Source: Aldehydirespirator sp965220645 (GTDB lineage: Bacteria > Actinomycetota > Acidimicrobiia > Acidimicrobiales > Aldehydirespiratoraceae). From it: DNA of 64,000 bases. Position 1 is the first letter of the stretch; every line of letters starts with the position of its first letter. The notes beneath the pieces were generated by a model. The model ran no database searches and was not told the DNA's origin. It saw only the letters and a list, made by a program, of their open reading frames with translations. The stretch spans positions 1,302,001 through 1,366,000 of the forward strand of contig OZ244836.1 of the NCBI GenBank assembly GCA_965220645.1, in the 5' to 3' direction. Position numbers and translations under genes: made by a program. This document shows, piece after piece, positions 45,268 to 53,174 of this stretch.

Positions 45268-45782
45268 GGGGATCCGGTCAGAAGGCGAAGCGCGGGCTCG
45301 ACCGCGGTGTCGGCCCGAGCGATGACCGCGGTCTCGGCGATGCCGCCCAGCGGATGGCTCACGGCGACGACTCGCAGGTCGGGCAGACCCAGCGTCTCGG
45401 CCACGCCGGCGGCCAGGGATGCGAAGCTGGTAGTGGCCACCAAGACGGTGGGAGTGCCTGCTGTCTCTAGGTTGACGGAGTCGTGGACACTCCACGACGT
45501 GCAACTGCCTCAATCGGCCGAGCCGGTTAGGACCACCTCGGCTTCGGCCAGTCTCGCCAGCGTGTCGTCGGACGCGGGCAGGGCTGCGTTCTTGCGCTCC
45601 ACCAGCCCGACGGTCGCTCCCGTGCGGGCTGCGAGGCGCTCAGCCAGATGTCGAAGCAGCCGGCCCGCATTCGGCTTGGAGTTGTCCAGAATCGCGATCC
45701 GCTTGCCGGCCAGCACCGGTTCCGGAGCAGCGAGGGAGGCGGCGGACGGTCCGACCTCTCCCACGGGAGTGTAGATCCTCAT
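45264..45782 (-). CDS. UGSC family selenoprotein (TGA 45510-45512 = Sec91)
   Basis: Read through one in-frame TGA, this is a 172-residue protein; the start is ATG 45782. Around the TGA the codons are Sec-Gly-Ser-Cys (U91-C94), then TSWSVHDSVNLE. That is the signature of the UGSC family, a bacterial selenoprotein family named for the motif. N-terminal VLAGKRIAILDNSKPNAGRLLRHL and C-terminal PTVLVATTSFASLA and HPLGG are continuous in the same frame, so it is not decay. A perfect hairpin sits ~19 nt after the TGA (45480-45498). The biochemical role is not established; the Sec-Gly-Ser-Cys pair suggests redox or thiol-based chemistry, possibly similar to clostridial reductases. It is in an operon with a partner protein (45824) and a 2-hydroxyacid dehydrogenase. 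Confidence 0.92.
45480..45498 (-). promoter_or_regulatory. Putative bacterial SECIS of the UGSC gene
   Basis: On the coding strand GTCGTGG (45498-45492), loop AGUGU, CCACGAC (45486-45480): a perfect 7-bp stem. The loop starts about 19 nt after the TGA, with G as its second base. Together with the peroxiredoxin hairpin this is a matching second example in one window. Confidence 0.75.
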
Positions 45783-45823
45783 CGATTGCCTCCTTCGAGG
45801 GTACTCGCAGGTTCCCTCATGGG

Positions 45824-46861
45824 TCAGACCTCCACGGGCACGGTGGCACTCCGGGTGATCCCCCAGCTCGGGATGACCGAGCTGTGCTTTCCAGGTCCTC
45901 CCACCACCATGACCTTGATGTTGCTCGGTCGCTCGGTGACGGCCATCAGCGCGTCGTCATCGAGGGCCTCCTGCCAGGGCGCCCATGCCCGGAGCGCGAG
46001 CGCCGCCCGCAGATCACCCACCCGCATCCGTGCCCGCTGATGGAGGTGGGAGGCCACGTGGTCGCGGGTCCATCCCGCGCCCGCACAGGCGGCCGCGTGC
46101 TCGGGGCACAGCATCACGAAGAACTCGCCTGAGCTGACCGGTGCGTTGTTGGAGCCCAGCGACGTCATGGCCGAGGCCGCCTTGTCGAGGATGGCGGCGG
46201 GGTCGGTCGACTCCATGTCATGGAAGTTGTGGGGCGCCTCGCCGCAGTGGACCGTCACCGCGGAGGGAGCGTCCACGCCGGCACTGGCCGCGTACCCGCC
46301 CCACGGCGACTCTGCCAGGTTCTCGCCCACGCAGTAGGTGTACTTGGCCGGACCGCCCTGAGTGGAGGCATCGCCCGCCCCAGGGACGGCTCCGGCAACG
46401 TGCAGGAGGATGAGCCTCAGCGCCCGGCCCGTGGCTGCGTTGGCCACATTGCCGGGGCCGAAGGCGCCGAGGCCGGCGTTGTATCCAGCCGTGCGAGCAA
46501 TCTCACCATGCACGATGAGCAGTGGAGCCACCGGATGCGTGGTGGCGTTGATACCTCGCAGGTTGACCTCAGGACGGGTCATGGCTCGAACCGCGGCCAC
46601 CAGAACGGGCAGGTGCTCGGGGCGGCAGCCGGCCAGCACTCCGTTGACGGCGATCACTCGGCGGGTGGCCACGCCGGACCGGGGCGGCAGCACTGCGACG
46701 GTCTCGTCGGGGTCGCCGCCGCCGGCAAGCATCGCATCCACCCGTTCCGGCGTCGGTGCCACGAGTGGGAGCCCGTCGCCCCAGCCGCGCCCGGCATAGA
46801 CGTCCCGGACGGCGTCAGGGTCGTCGGAAGGGACTTCGAGCATCTCCGGCAGGTCGGCCAT
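45824..46861 (-). CDS. UGSC-associated partner protein, function unknown
   Basis: A 345-residue protein from ATG 46861; no known catalytic motif is seen by eye. The N-terminal half reads GRGWGDGLPLVAPTPERVDAML, then VIAVNGVLAGCRPEHLPVL and INATTHPVAPLLIVHGEI; FGPGNVANAATGRALRLIL; the C-terminal half has VHCGEAPHNFHD and VMLCPEHAAA. The Gly-rich and Cys/His pockets (CR, HCG, CPEH) hint at an enzyme with a metal or thiol site. It is 41 bases upstream of the UGSC gene on the same strand, so probably in the same operon and working with it. Confidence 0.65.
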   Translation of the reverse strand: MADLPEMLEVPSDDPDAVRDVYAGRGWGDGLPLVAPTPERVDAMLAGGGDPDETVAVLPPRSGVATRRVIAVNGVLAGCRPEHLPVLVAAVRAMTRPEVNLRGINATTHPVAPLLIVHGEIARTAGYNAGLGAFGPGNVANAATGRALRLILLHVAGAVPGAGDASTQGGPAKYTYCVGENLAESPWGGYAASAGVDAPSAVTVHCGEAPHNFHDMESTDPAAILDKAASAMTSLGSNNAPVSSGEFFVMLCPEHAAACAGAGWTRDHVASHLHQRARMRVGDLRAALALRAWAPWQEALDDDALMAVTERPSNIKVMVVGGPGKHSSVIPSWGITRSATVPVEV

Positions 46862-47023
46862 GACTGCTAAGTCTGCTGCCTAACGGGTTCGTTTGCCCCG
46901 TGAGGCACCGCGGAGAGGTGTCTGGACCCTGTTGTGCACCCCAAGGTTCACTGCATGAAAAACGATGGTGATGCATGTAGTTATCAGCGCGAGGAGTGAC
47001 CGGCAGCGCATTAGTCTGCGATC

Positions 47024-48559
47024 ATGAGCACCGAGCGTCGACGGCGCAGGCCGCGGCAGGCCGCGGTTGAGAAGCCGAGCGGTCCGGTCCAGCCGCCGTG
47101 GCGGCTGCATGAGCGCCGGTTCGAGCCGACGCCGATGGTGAGCGAGGACGAGCTTGAGGCCATCCACGCCGCTTCGCTGGCGGTGCTGCGCGACATCGGA
47201 ATGGAGTTCCTGCATCCGACGGCCCAGCGGATGTGGGCCGAGGCCGGGGCCAAGGTCGACGGGGTTCGGGTGCGCTTCGACCCGGAGATGGTCACCGAAC
47301 TGGTCGCCACCGCGCCCGGCGAGTTCGTGCTGCACGCCCCCGACCCGGCTCGGCACCTCCCGATGGGTGGGCGAAGCGTGGCCTTCTCGTCGGTCGCCAG
47401 CCCCCCGAACGTGGCCGACCGGGCCGGCGGCCGCCGCACCGGCAACCGGGAGGACTTCCGGCGGCTGGTGATGCTCGGGGAGGTGCTCAACTCCATCGCC
47501 TTCCAAGGCGGCTACCCGGTGGAGCCAGTGGACGTGCACGCATCGGTGCGTCACCTGGTGGCGACCCGCGATCTGCTCACCCTGACGGGCAAGGCCCTCC
47601 ACGCCTACTCGTTGGGGGCGCAACGCAACCGCGACTGCCTGGAGATGGTGCGCATCGTGCGGGGTGTCAGCGACGACGACCTGGAGGTGGAGCCGTCGAT
47701 CTTCACCGTGGTGAACTGCAACTCGCCGCTGCGTCTCGACACGCCCATGCTGGAGGGGATCCTCCAGTACTCGGCCCGCAATCAGACGGTGGCGGTCACC
47801 CCGTTCACGCTGGCCGGGGCGATGGCGCCGGTGACAGTGGCCGGCGCGGTGGTGCAGCAGAACGCCGAGGCCCTCGCCGGCATGGCCTTCTGCCAGCTGG
47901 TGAGGCCGGGCTCGCCGGTGATCTACGGGGGTTTCACCTCCAACGTCGACATGCAGTCGGGCGCCCCCGCCTTCGGCACCCCCGAGTACATGCAGGCGGT
48001 GCTGCTCGGGGGCCAGCTCGCTCGCCGGTACGGCGTCCCCTACCGGTCCTCGAACGTCTGCGCGGCCAACGCGGTCGACGCCCAGGCCGCCTACGAGAGC
48101 ATGTTCTCGCTGTGGGCGGTGGTGATGGGCGGCGCCCACATGGTGATGCACGGGGCGGGGTGGATGGAGGGCGGGCTCCAGGCCTGCTACGAGAAGATGG
48201 TCATCGATGCCGACATGATCGGCATGGTGGGGGAATTCCTGCAGCCCTTGGCAACCGACCCGGACTCGCTCGCGGTGGAGGCCATCGCCGAGGTCGGCCC
48301 CGGGGGGCACTTCTTCGGCACCGCTCACACCCTTGCCCGCTTCCGCGACGCGTTCTTCAAGCCGATGGTGTCGGACTGGCGCAACTACGAAACGTGGGCC
48401 GAGGCCGGCTCGCCCACCGCCCTGGACCACGCCGAACGCCTGGTGGGGGAGCTCCTGGCCGTCTACGAGCCCCCGCGGTTGGCCGATGACGTACGCGCCG
48501 AGCTGGACGACTTCACCGACCGGCGCATTGCCGAGGGCGGAGTCAAGACCGACTTCTAG
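47024..48559 (+). CDS. MttB-family methyltransferase (non-pyrrolysine)
   Basis: A 511-residue member of the trimethylamine methyltransferase (MttB) superfamily, ATG 47024. N-terminal Arg-rich stretch, then LRDIGMEFLHPTAQRMW and FAFSSVASPPNV; mid-part TVVNCNSPLRLDTPMLEGI and GAPAFGTPEYMQAVLLGGQLARRYG; C-terminus GPGGHFFGTAHTLARFRDAFF. There is no in-frame TAG, so this is the non-pyrrolysine branch that includes glycine-betaine/quaternary-amine methyltransferases working with corrinoid proteins. No corrinoid protein gene is adjacent. It is followed by Rieske oxygenase and DMGDH-like genes that would suit stepwise demethylation of betaine. Confidence 0.87.
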   Translation: MSTERRRRRPRQAAVEKPSGPVQPPWRLHERRFEPTPMVSEDELEAIHAASLAVLRDIGMEFLHPTAQRMWAEAGAKVDGVRVRFDPEMVTELVATAPGEFVLHAPDPARHLPMGGRSVAFSSVASPPNVADRAGGRRTGNREDFRRLVMLGEVLNSIAFQGGYPVEPVDVHASVRHLVATRDLLTLTGKALHAYSLGAQRNRDCLEMVRIVRGVSDDDLEVEPSIFTVVNCNSPLRLDTPMLEGILQYSARNQTVAVTPFTLAGAMAPVTVAGAVVQQNAEALAGMAFCQLVRPGSPVIYGGFTSNVDMQSGAPAFGTPEYMQAVLLGGQLARRYGVPYRSSNVCAANAVDAQAAYESMFSLWAVVMGGAHMVMHGAGWMEGGLQACYEKMVIDADMIGMVGEFLQPLATDPDSLAVEAIAEVGPGGHFFGTAHTLARFRDAFFKPMVSDWRNYETWAEAGSPTALDHAERLVGELLAVYEPPRLADDVRAELDDFTDRRIAEGGVKTDF

Positions 48560-48694
48560 GGCTCGCTGAGCCACACCGTTCGTTCTGTTCGAGGATTCGC
48601 GTCGTAGCGGCAGGTTTGCTCGCACAGAGTGTCGGGGGCGGCGGCTGGGGTGGGGCATTGCGCTCCGGGCGGTGACCGTGGTGTACTTCGCGCG

Positions 48695-49969
48695 GTGAGA
48701 ACGCTCGATAGCAGCGCCCGCTTCGTCGGTGAAGAGTTCTGGGCGGGGACCCGCCGACCGCTGGAGCAGGCGACCGGCCTCCCGCCCGTCGCCTACACCG
48801 GCGACGACTTCTTCGCGGTGGAGCAGCGCCGCCTGTTTGCCCGGTCCTGGGTTGCGGTGGCCTCCGCGGCCGAAGTGGCCGAGCCGGGGCGCCTGCTGGT
48901 GCGCTCCGTGGGCGGCACGTCGGTGCTCATAACCGGGGATCGCGACGGCGTGTTGAGGGGCTTCGTCAACTCGTGCCGTCACCGGGGCACCGAACTGGCC
49001 TCCGAGGACTGCACGGTCTCGCGGATGATCCGGTGCCCCTACCACCGCTGGGGATACGCCCTCGACGGCTCCCTGGTGGCGTCCCCGCTGTTCGACGAGG
49101 TGCCCCGCCCGGACTTCGATCCGGCTGAGCTGTCGCTGCTTCCCGTGCGGGTGGAAGTCTGGGGTTTGGATGTGTTCGTCTGCCTGGACGGGCACACTCC
49201 GCCGCTGGCCCAGTGGCTGGGCGACCTGCCCGAGCGCATGGCCGGCTACAGCTTCGAAGGCTGGGCCGTCCACGAGAAGTGCACATTCGACGTGGCCGCC
49301 AACTGGAAGCTGATCACCGAGAACTTCCAGGAGTACTACCACCTGGCCTGGGTCCATCCCGAGCTGGCCAAGGTGTCCCGGGTTCGGGACCACTACCGCT
49401 ATCAGGGGCCGGGCCTGTACTGCGGCCAGACCACCACGCCGGTGTCGAGCGACGAGCGCGACGACTGGCTGGTGCTGCCGCCCGCACCCGGGCTGGACTC
49501 ATCCGACAGCGTCAGCGGGCGGTTCGTGGCCGTGTTCCCCAACCTGACGCTGGCGGTGCTGCCCGGCCACGCCTTCGTGATCCGTCTCGAACCGCTGTCG
49601 TCGGGCACCACCCGAGAGCACTGCACTCTGCTGCTGCCCTCGTCCACGCCGTCGGAGCAGTACGGCGACGCCGCGGCCGAGACGCTCAAGTTCTGGATCG
49701 AGGTGAACAACGAGGACATCGACATCTGCGAGCGGGCCCACCGGGGACTGTCGCTCGGCGGGGTGCCGCCCGGGCCGCTGTCGCCGCGCTTCGAGGAGCC
49801 CCTGCACCGCTTCCAGAACATGGTGGCCGACTGCCTCACCGCCGATTCGCTCGCCGACGGTTTGAGGATCCCGCCCGGGGACGGCCCCGACGACGGCGCC
49901 CTCTTCGGATGCGGGCCGAACCCGGCGCTTCCCGCCATCGACGCCCGCCGGTGGTCGATTCCGGACTGA
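48695..49969 (+). CDS. Rieske non-haem iron oxygenase, large subunit (betaine/carnitine-type)
   Basis: A 424-residue oxygenase; GTG 48695 is preferred over an upstream in-frame GTG/ATG. The Rieske site is CRHRGTELAS...CPYHRWGY (CxH...CxxH), and the iron site is TENFQEYYHLAWVHPELAK with the two His and Glu. Length and domain layout suit GbcA-like glycine betaine monooxygenase or carnitine/trimethylamine oxygenases, which demethylate or cleave quaternary amines. The reductase is not adjacent. The next gene is a DMGDH-like enzyme at a 34-base gap. Confidence 0.87.
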   Translation: MRTLDSSARFVGEEFWAGTRRPLEQATGLPPVAYTGDDFFAVEQRRLFARSWVAVASAAEVAEPGRLLVRSVGGTSVLITGDRDGVLRGFVNSCRHRGTELASEDCTVSRMIRCPYHRWGYALDGSLVASPLFDEVPRPDFDPAELSLLPVRVEVWGLDVFVCLDGHTPPLAQWLGDLPERMAGYSFEGWAVHEKCTFDVAANWKLITENFQEYYHLAWVHPELAKVSRVRDHYRYQGPGLYCGQTTTPVSSDERDDWLVLPPAPGLDSSDSVSGRFVAVFPNLTLAVLPGHAFVIRLEPLSSGTTREHCTLLLPSSTPSEQYGDAAAETLKFWIEVNNEDIDICERAHRGLSLGGVPPGPLSPRFEEPLHRFQNMVADCLTADSLADGLRIPPGDGPDDGALFGCGPNPALPAIDARRWSIPD

Positions 49970-50002
49970 TCGGCGCGAGCCGGCTGGCAGGGAAGGCCTG
50001 AA

Positions 50003-52555
50003 ATGAAGACCGGCGCGCAGGTTGTGGTGGTAGGCGGGGGAGTGGTGGGCGCCAGCGTGCTCTACCACCTCACCAAGGCGGGCTGGATCGATGTGGTGCT
50101 GGTGGAGCGCACCGAGCTCACCGCCGGCTCCACCTGGCACAGCGCGGGCGGCATGCACACCCTCAACGGCGACCCCAATGTGGCCCGTCTCCAGCGGTAC
50201 ACCATTGAGCTCTACGCCGAGATCGAGCGGATCTCCGGTCAGGACTGCGGCATCCACATGCCCGGCGGCGTCATGCTGGCCGACACGCCCGAGCGGCTCG
50301 ACTGGCTCAAGATGACCCACGCCCGGGGCCGCTACCTCGGGATGGAGACCGAGCTGGTGTCGGTGGCCGAGGCGGCCGAACTGGTCCCGCTGATCGACAC
50401 CCAGCACTTCGTGGGCGCCCTGGTCGACGCCCACGAGGGCCACGTCGACCCGGCCGGGGTGACCCATGCCTTCGCCCGGGCGGCCCGGCTCGCGGGCGCC
50501 GAGGTGTACCGCAACTGCTGGGCCCGGTCCATCGAGCGCCGCCGCGACGGAGGCTGGCGGGTGCTGCTGTACGACACCGCCAGCGGCGAGGACCTCGGCG
50601 CCATCGACTGCGAGCACGTGGTGAACTGCGGGGGCCTGTGGGCCCGCGAGGTGGGCCGCATGGTGGGGCTGGAGCTTCCGGTGCTGGCTATGGAGCACAC
50701 CTACCTGGTCACCGAGCCGCTTGAGGAGGTGATCGAGCACAACCGGCGGACCGGTTCGCGACTGAGGCACGTGATCGACTTCGGCGGCGAGATCTACATG
50801 CGCCAGGAGGGCGAGGGCATGCTGCTGGGCACCTACGAGCAGGCCTGCCTGCCGTGGTCGCCCCGCCAGACGCCGTGGGACTTCTCCATGCGGCTCCTGC
50901 CGTCGGACCTGGACCGCATCGCCGACTCGCTGGAGGTCGCCTTCGCTCACTTCCCCGCGCTTGCTGCGGCCGGGATCCAGCGGGTGGTGAACGGGCCGTT
51001 CACGTTCGCGCCCGACGGCAACCCGCTGATCGGGCCCGTGCGCGGCCTGCCGGGGTACTGGACGGCGTGCGGGGTGATGGCCGGGCTGTCCCAGTGCGGC
51101 GGGGTGGGGCTGTCGGTGGCCAACTGGATCACGGCAGAGGATCCCGGCTTCGACGTGTGGGCCATGGATGTCGCCCGCTTCGGGGACCACGCCACGCTCG
51201 CCTACACCAACACCAAGGTGAAGGAGAACTACGCGCGGCGGTTCCGGATCACGTTTCCCAACGAGTTCCTGCCCGAGGGGCGGGGCGTGCAGACGTCGCC
51301 CATACACGACCGGTTGGCCGATTCCAACGCGGTGTGGGGCGACGCCTTCGGGCTGGAGTCGGCGCTGTGGTTCCAGGACCCCGGTCTGGAGCCCGTCGAG
51401 GAGGTCACGTTCGGCCGGTCCAATGCCTGGGACCGGGTGCGGGCCGAGACGCTGGCCGTGCGGGCCGCAGTGGGCATGATGGAGACCACCGGCTTCGCCA
51501 AGTTCCTGGTGCAGGGACCGAGGGCCAGGGCGTGGCTCGACCGGCTGCTGGCAGGGCGGATACCGGTACCGGGCCGGATGGCGCTGACGCCGATGACCAA
51601 CCCGGCGGGGAACCTGGCCGGCGACCTGACAGTGGCGTGCCTGCCGGCCGCGCTTGGCCGGGCCGAGGGACCGGCGGGCACGGTGGTGGGCGGAGTCACC
51701 GGCAACGTGCGGGTTGGCGAGCAGTTCGTGTTGTTCGGGTCCGGAATCGCCGAGCGCTACTACGAGCGCTGGTTCGACGACTGGCTGCCGGAGGACGGCT
51801 CGGTGAGCTACCAGACCCTGGGGGCTGAGATGTGCGGTCTGGCCATCGCCGGACCTGCCTCGCGGGCGCTGCTGGCAGAAGTCACCGACGCCGACGTGTC
51901 CGCTCACGGGATGCGGTTCATGGCTTTCGCAGAGCTGGACTTGGGGTTGGCTCCGGTGTGGTGCGGACGGATCAGCTTCACCGGTGATCTGGGCTACGAG
52001 CTGTGGATGCCGGCCCGCTACCAGCGCTACGTGTTCGACCTGCTGCGAGAGGCGGGTACCGCGCACGGGCTGGAGTTGTTCGGGCTGCACGCGCTGAACT
52101 CGCTGCGCCTGGAGAAGGGCTTCGGGTCCTGGGTTCGCGAGTTCCGGCCCGACTACGACCCGTTCGAAGCCGGTCTGGGCCGCTTCGTGCGCATGGAGAA
52201 GGACTTCGTGGGGCGCGATGCGTTGGCCGCCAAGCACGGCGAAGGTGGCCCGCCGGGTGAGGTGGCTGCGACCGGCTTGCGTCTGTGCACCTGGACGGTC
52301 GAGACCGAGCCGGGCCGAGCCGGTTTCGACGTGATCGGCGACGAGCCCGTGTGGCATGACGGCGAGGTGGTGGGCTGGGTCACCTCCGGCGGCTACGCCC
52401 ACCACAGCGAGGTGTCGGTGGCCATGGGCTACGTCCCCGCCGAGCTGGCCGACTCCCCCGGCCGCTTCGAGATGGAGATAGTCGGCACCCGCCGCCCCGC
52501 CAAGCCGGTGGACGGCTGCCTCTGGGACCCCGAAGGCAACCGCATGAGGGGCTGA
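50003..52555 (+). CDS. FAD-dependent dehydrogenase fused to GcvT domain (dimethylglycine/sarcosine dehydrogenase-like), second copy
   Basis: An 850-residue paralogue of 16497-19001. FAD loop VVVVGGGVVGASVLYHLTKAG, then GSTWHSAGGMHTLNGDP with the His of covalent FAD, and CGGLWAREVGRMVG. The C-terminal GcvT-type part has METTGFAKFLVQGPRARAW, VTGNVRVGEQFVLFGSG and SFTGDLGYELWMPARYQRY, with the C-terminal YAHHSEVSVAMGYVPAELA. Expected to demethylate dimethylglycine or sarcosine with tetrahydrofolate as acceptor. It is the third gene of a run with MttB-like and Rieske genes. Confidence 0.9.
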   Translation: MKTGAQVVVVGGGVVGASVLYHLTKAGWIDVVLVERTELTAGSTWHSAGGMHTLNGDPNVARLQRYTIELYAEIERISGQDCGIHMPGGVMLADTPERLDWLKMTHARGRYLGMETELVSVAEAAELVPLIDTQHFVGALVDAHEGHVDPAGVTHAFARAARLAGAEVYRNCWARSIERRRDGGWRVLLYDTASGEDLGAIDCEHVVNCGGLWAREVGRMVGLELPVLAMEHTYLVTEPLEEVIEHNRRTGSRLRHVIDFGGEIYMRQEGEGMLLGTYEQACLPWSPRQTPWDFSMRLLPSDLDRIADSLEVAFAHFPALAAAGIQRVVNGPFTFAPDGNPLIGPVRGLPGYWTACGVMAGLSQCGGVGLSVANWITAEDPGFDVWAMDVARFGDHATLAYTNTKVKENYARRFRITFPNEFLPEGRGVQTSPIHDRLADSNAVWGDAFGLESALWFQDPGLEPVEEVTFGRSNAWDRVRAETLAVRAAVGMMETTGFAKFLVQGPRARAWLDRLLAGRIPVPGRMALTPMTNPAGNLAGDLTVACLPAALGRAEGPAGTVVGGVTGNVRVGEQFVLFGSGIAERYYERWFDDWLPEDGSVSYQTLGAEMCGLAIAGPASRALLAEVTDADVSAHGMRFMAFAELDLGLAPVWCGRISFTGDLGYELWMPARYQRYVFDLLREAGTAHGLELFGLHALNSLRLEKGFGSWVREFRPDYDPFEAGLGRFVRMEKDFVGRDALAAKHGEGGPPGEVAATGLRLCTWTVETEPGRAGFDVIGDEPVWHDGEVVGWVTSGGYAHHSEVSVAMGYVPAELADSPGRFEMEIVGTRRPAKPVDGCLWDPEGNRMRG

Positions 52556-52614
52556 ATCACACAATTTCATGCAATTGAGTTGTCCTCTGAAATTGCACGA
52601 GCTACGGTCGTGTC

Positions 52615-52869
52615 GTGGACATCAACACGGTCTCGCAGATTGTGACAGTCGTGCTGGCCGTGCTTGCCATCATCTGGCACCAGCAGCGATCTACCGACAA
52701 GCTGCGTGACAGATTGGATGCATCCGACCAGGAGCACCGAGTTGGTTTGGGCGAGGTGAAGGAGCGACTGGCCCGGATCGAGGGCTTCCTCGGGATAGGC
52801 ATGCCAAAGGCCGCGAGGCCGGAAGCTCCTGGAGCGGCCTGGGTGTCCGACCGGCCCGAGCCGGACTAG
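52615..52869 (+). CDS. Small single-pass membrane protein with coiled coil, copy A
   Basis: An 84-residue protein from GTG 52615. The first 20 residues form a membrane segment (TVSQIVTVVLAVLAIIWHQQR), then a charged heptad-like region (STDKLRDRLDASDQEHRVGLGEVKERLARIEGFLGI), ending in Pro/Ala-rich text. It is 40-60% similar by eye to the following gene, so the two are a tandem duplication. Upstream 52568-52600 has inverted GCAATT/AATTGC. Function unknown; its place just upstream of the PLD-helicase suggests it belongs to the accessory unit. Confidence 0.7.
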   Translation: MDINTVSQIVTVVLAVLAIIWHQQRSTDKLRDRLDASDQEHRVGLGEVKERLARIEGFLGIGMPKAARPEAPGAAWVSDRPEPD

Positions 52870-52877
52870 GACTAGCC

Positions 52878-53108
52878 ATGGATCTCAACACGGTCACGCA
52901 GTTGGTGACGGCAGCGTTGGCCGTGCTTGCCGTCATCTGGCACCACCAGCGCACCACCAGCAAGCTGCGTAACCGTCTAGTCAACGTGGAGCACCGGTTA
53001 GCTCGGATGGAAGGCTTCTTGGGAATCGGCATGCCTGCCGCGGCAGCCGCAAAGGCACCCGGGGCGGACCTGGCCCGCAAGCGTCCCGAAGACTCCGAGG
53101 AGGCCTGA
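52878..53108 (+). CDS. Small single-pass membrane protein with coiled coil, copy B
   Basis: A 76-residue protein from ATG 52878, eight bases after copy A's stop. MDLNTVTQLVTAALAVLAVIWHHQR mirrors copy A (TVSQIVTVVLAVLAIIWHQQR), and both carry VEHRLARMEGFLGIGMPA in the middle. Copy B is shorter in the coiled-coil region. The mirrored layout indicates local duplication and possible hetero-oligomer formation. No known family recognised. Confidence 0.68.
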   Translation: MDLNTVTQLVTAALAVLAVIWHHQRTTSKLRNRLVNVEHRLARMEGFLGIGMPAAAAAKAPGADLARKRPEDSEEA

Positions 53109-53174
53109 ACACCTGACGCCGACCGCGGCCATGTAGCAGCGGTAGTGACGTACCCGCGGGGTACGGTCTGACAT

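Noticed and set aside
45510..45782. A 90-residue gene ending at TGA 45510
   Set aside because: The following codons are GGC AGT TGC (GSC) plus a hairpin, so TGA is Sec in UGSC, not a stop.
47024..48559. Pyrrolysine in the MttB-like gene
   Set aside because: No in-frame TAG exists before the stop; it is the non-pyrrolysine type.
49499..52570. A 1023-codon minus-strand open frame opposite the second DMGDH-like gene
   Set aside because: Same cause; the plus-strand protein is a clear paralogue of 16497-19001.
52561..52614. AT-rich GCAATT/AATTGC palindromes as an att site
   Set aside because: No tRNA or integrase nearby; more likely the promoter region of the small membrane protein.
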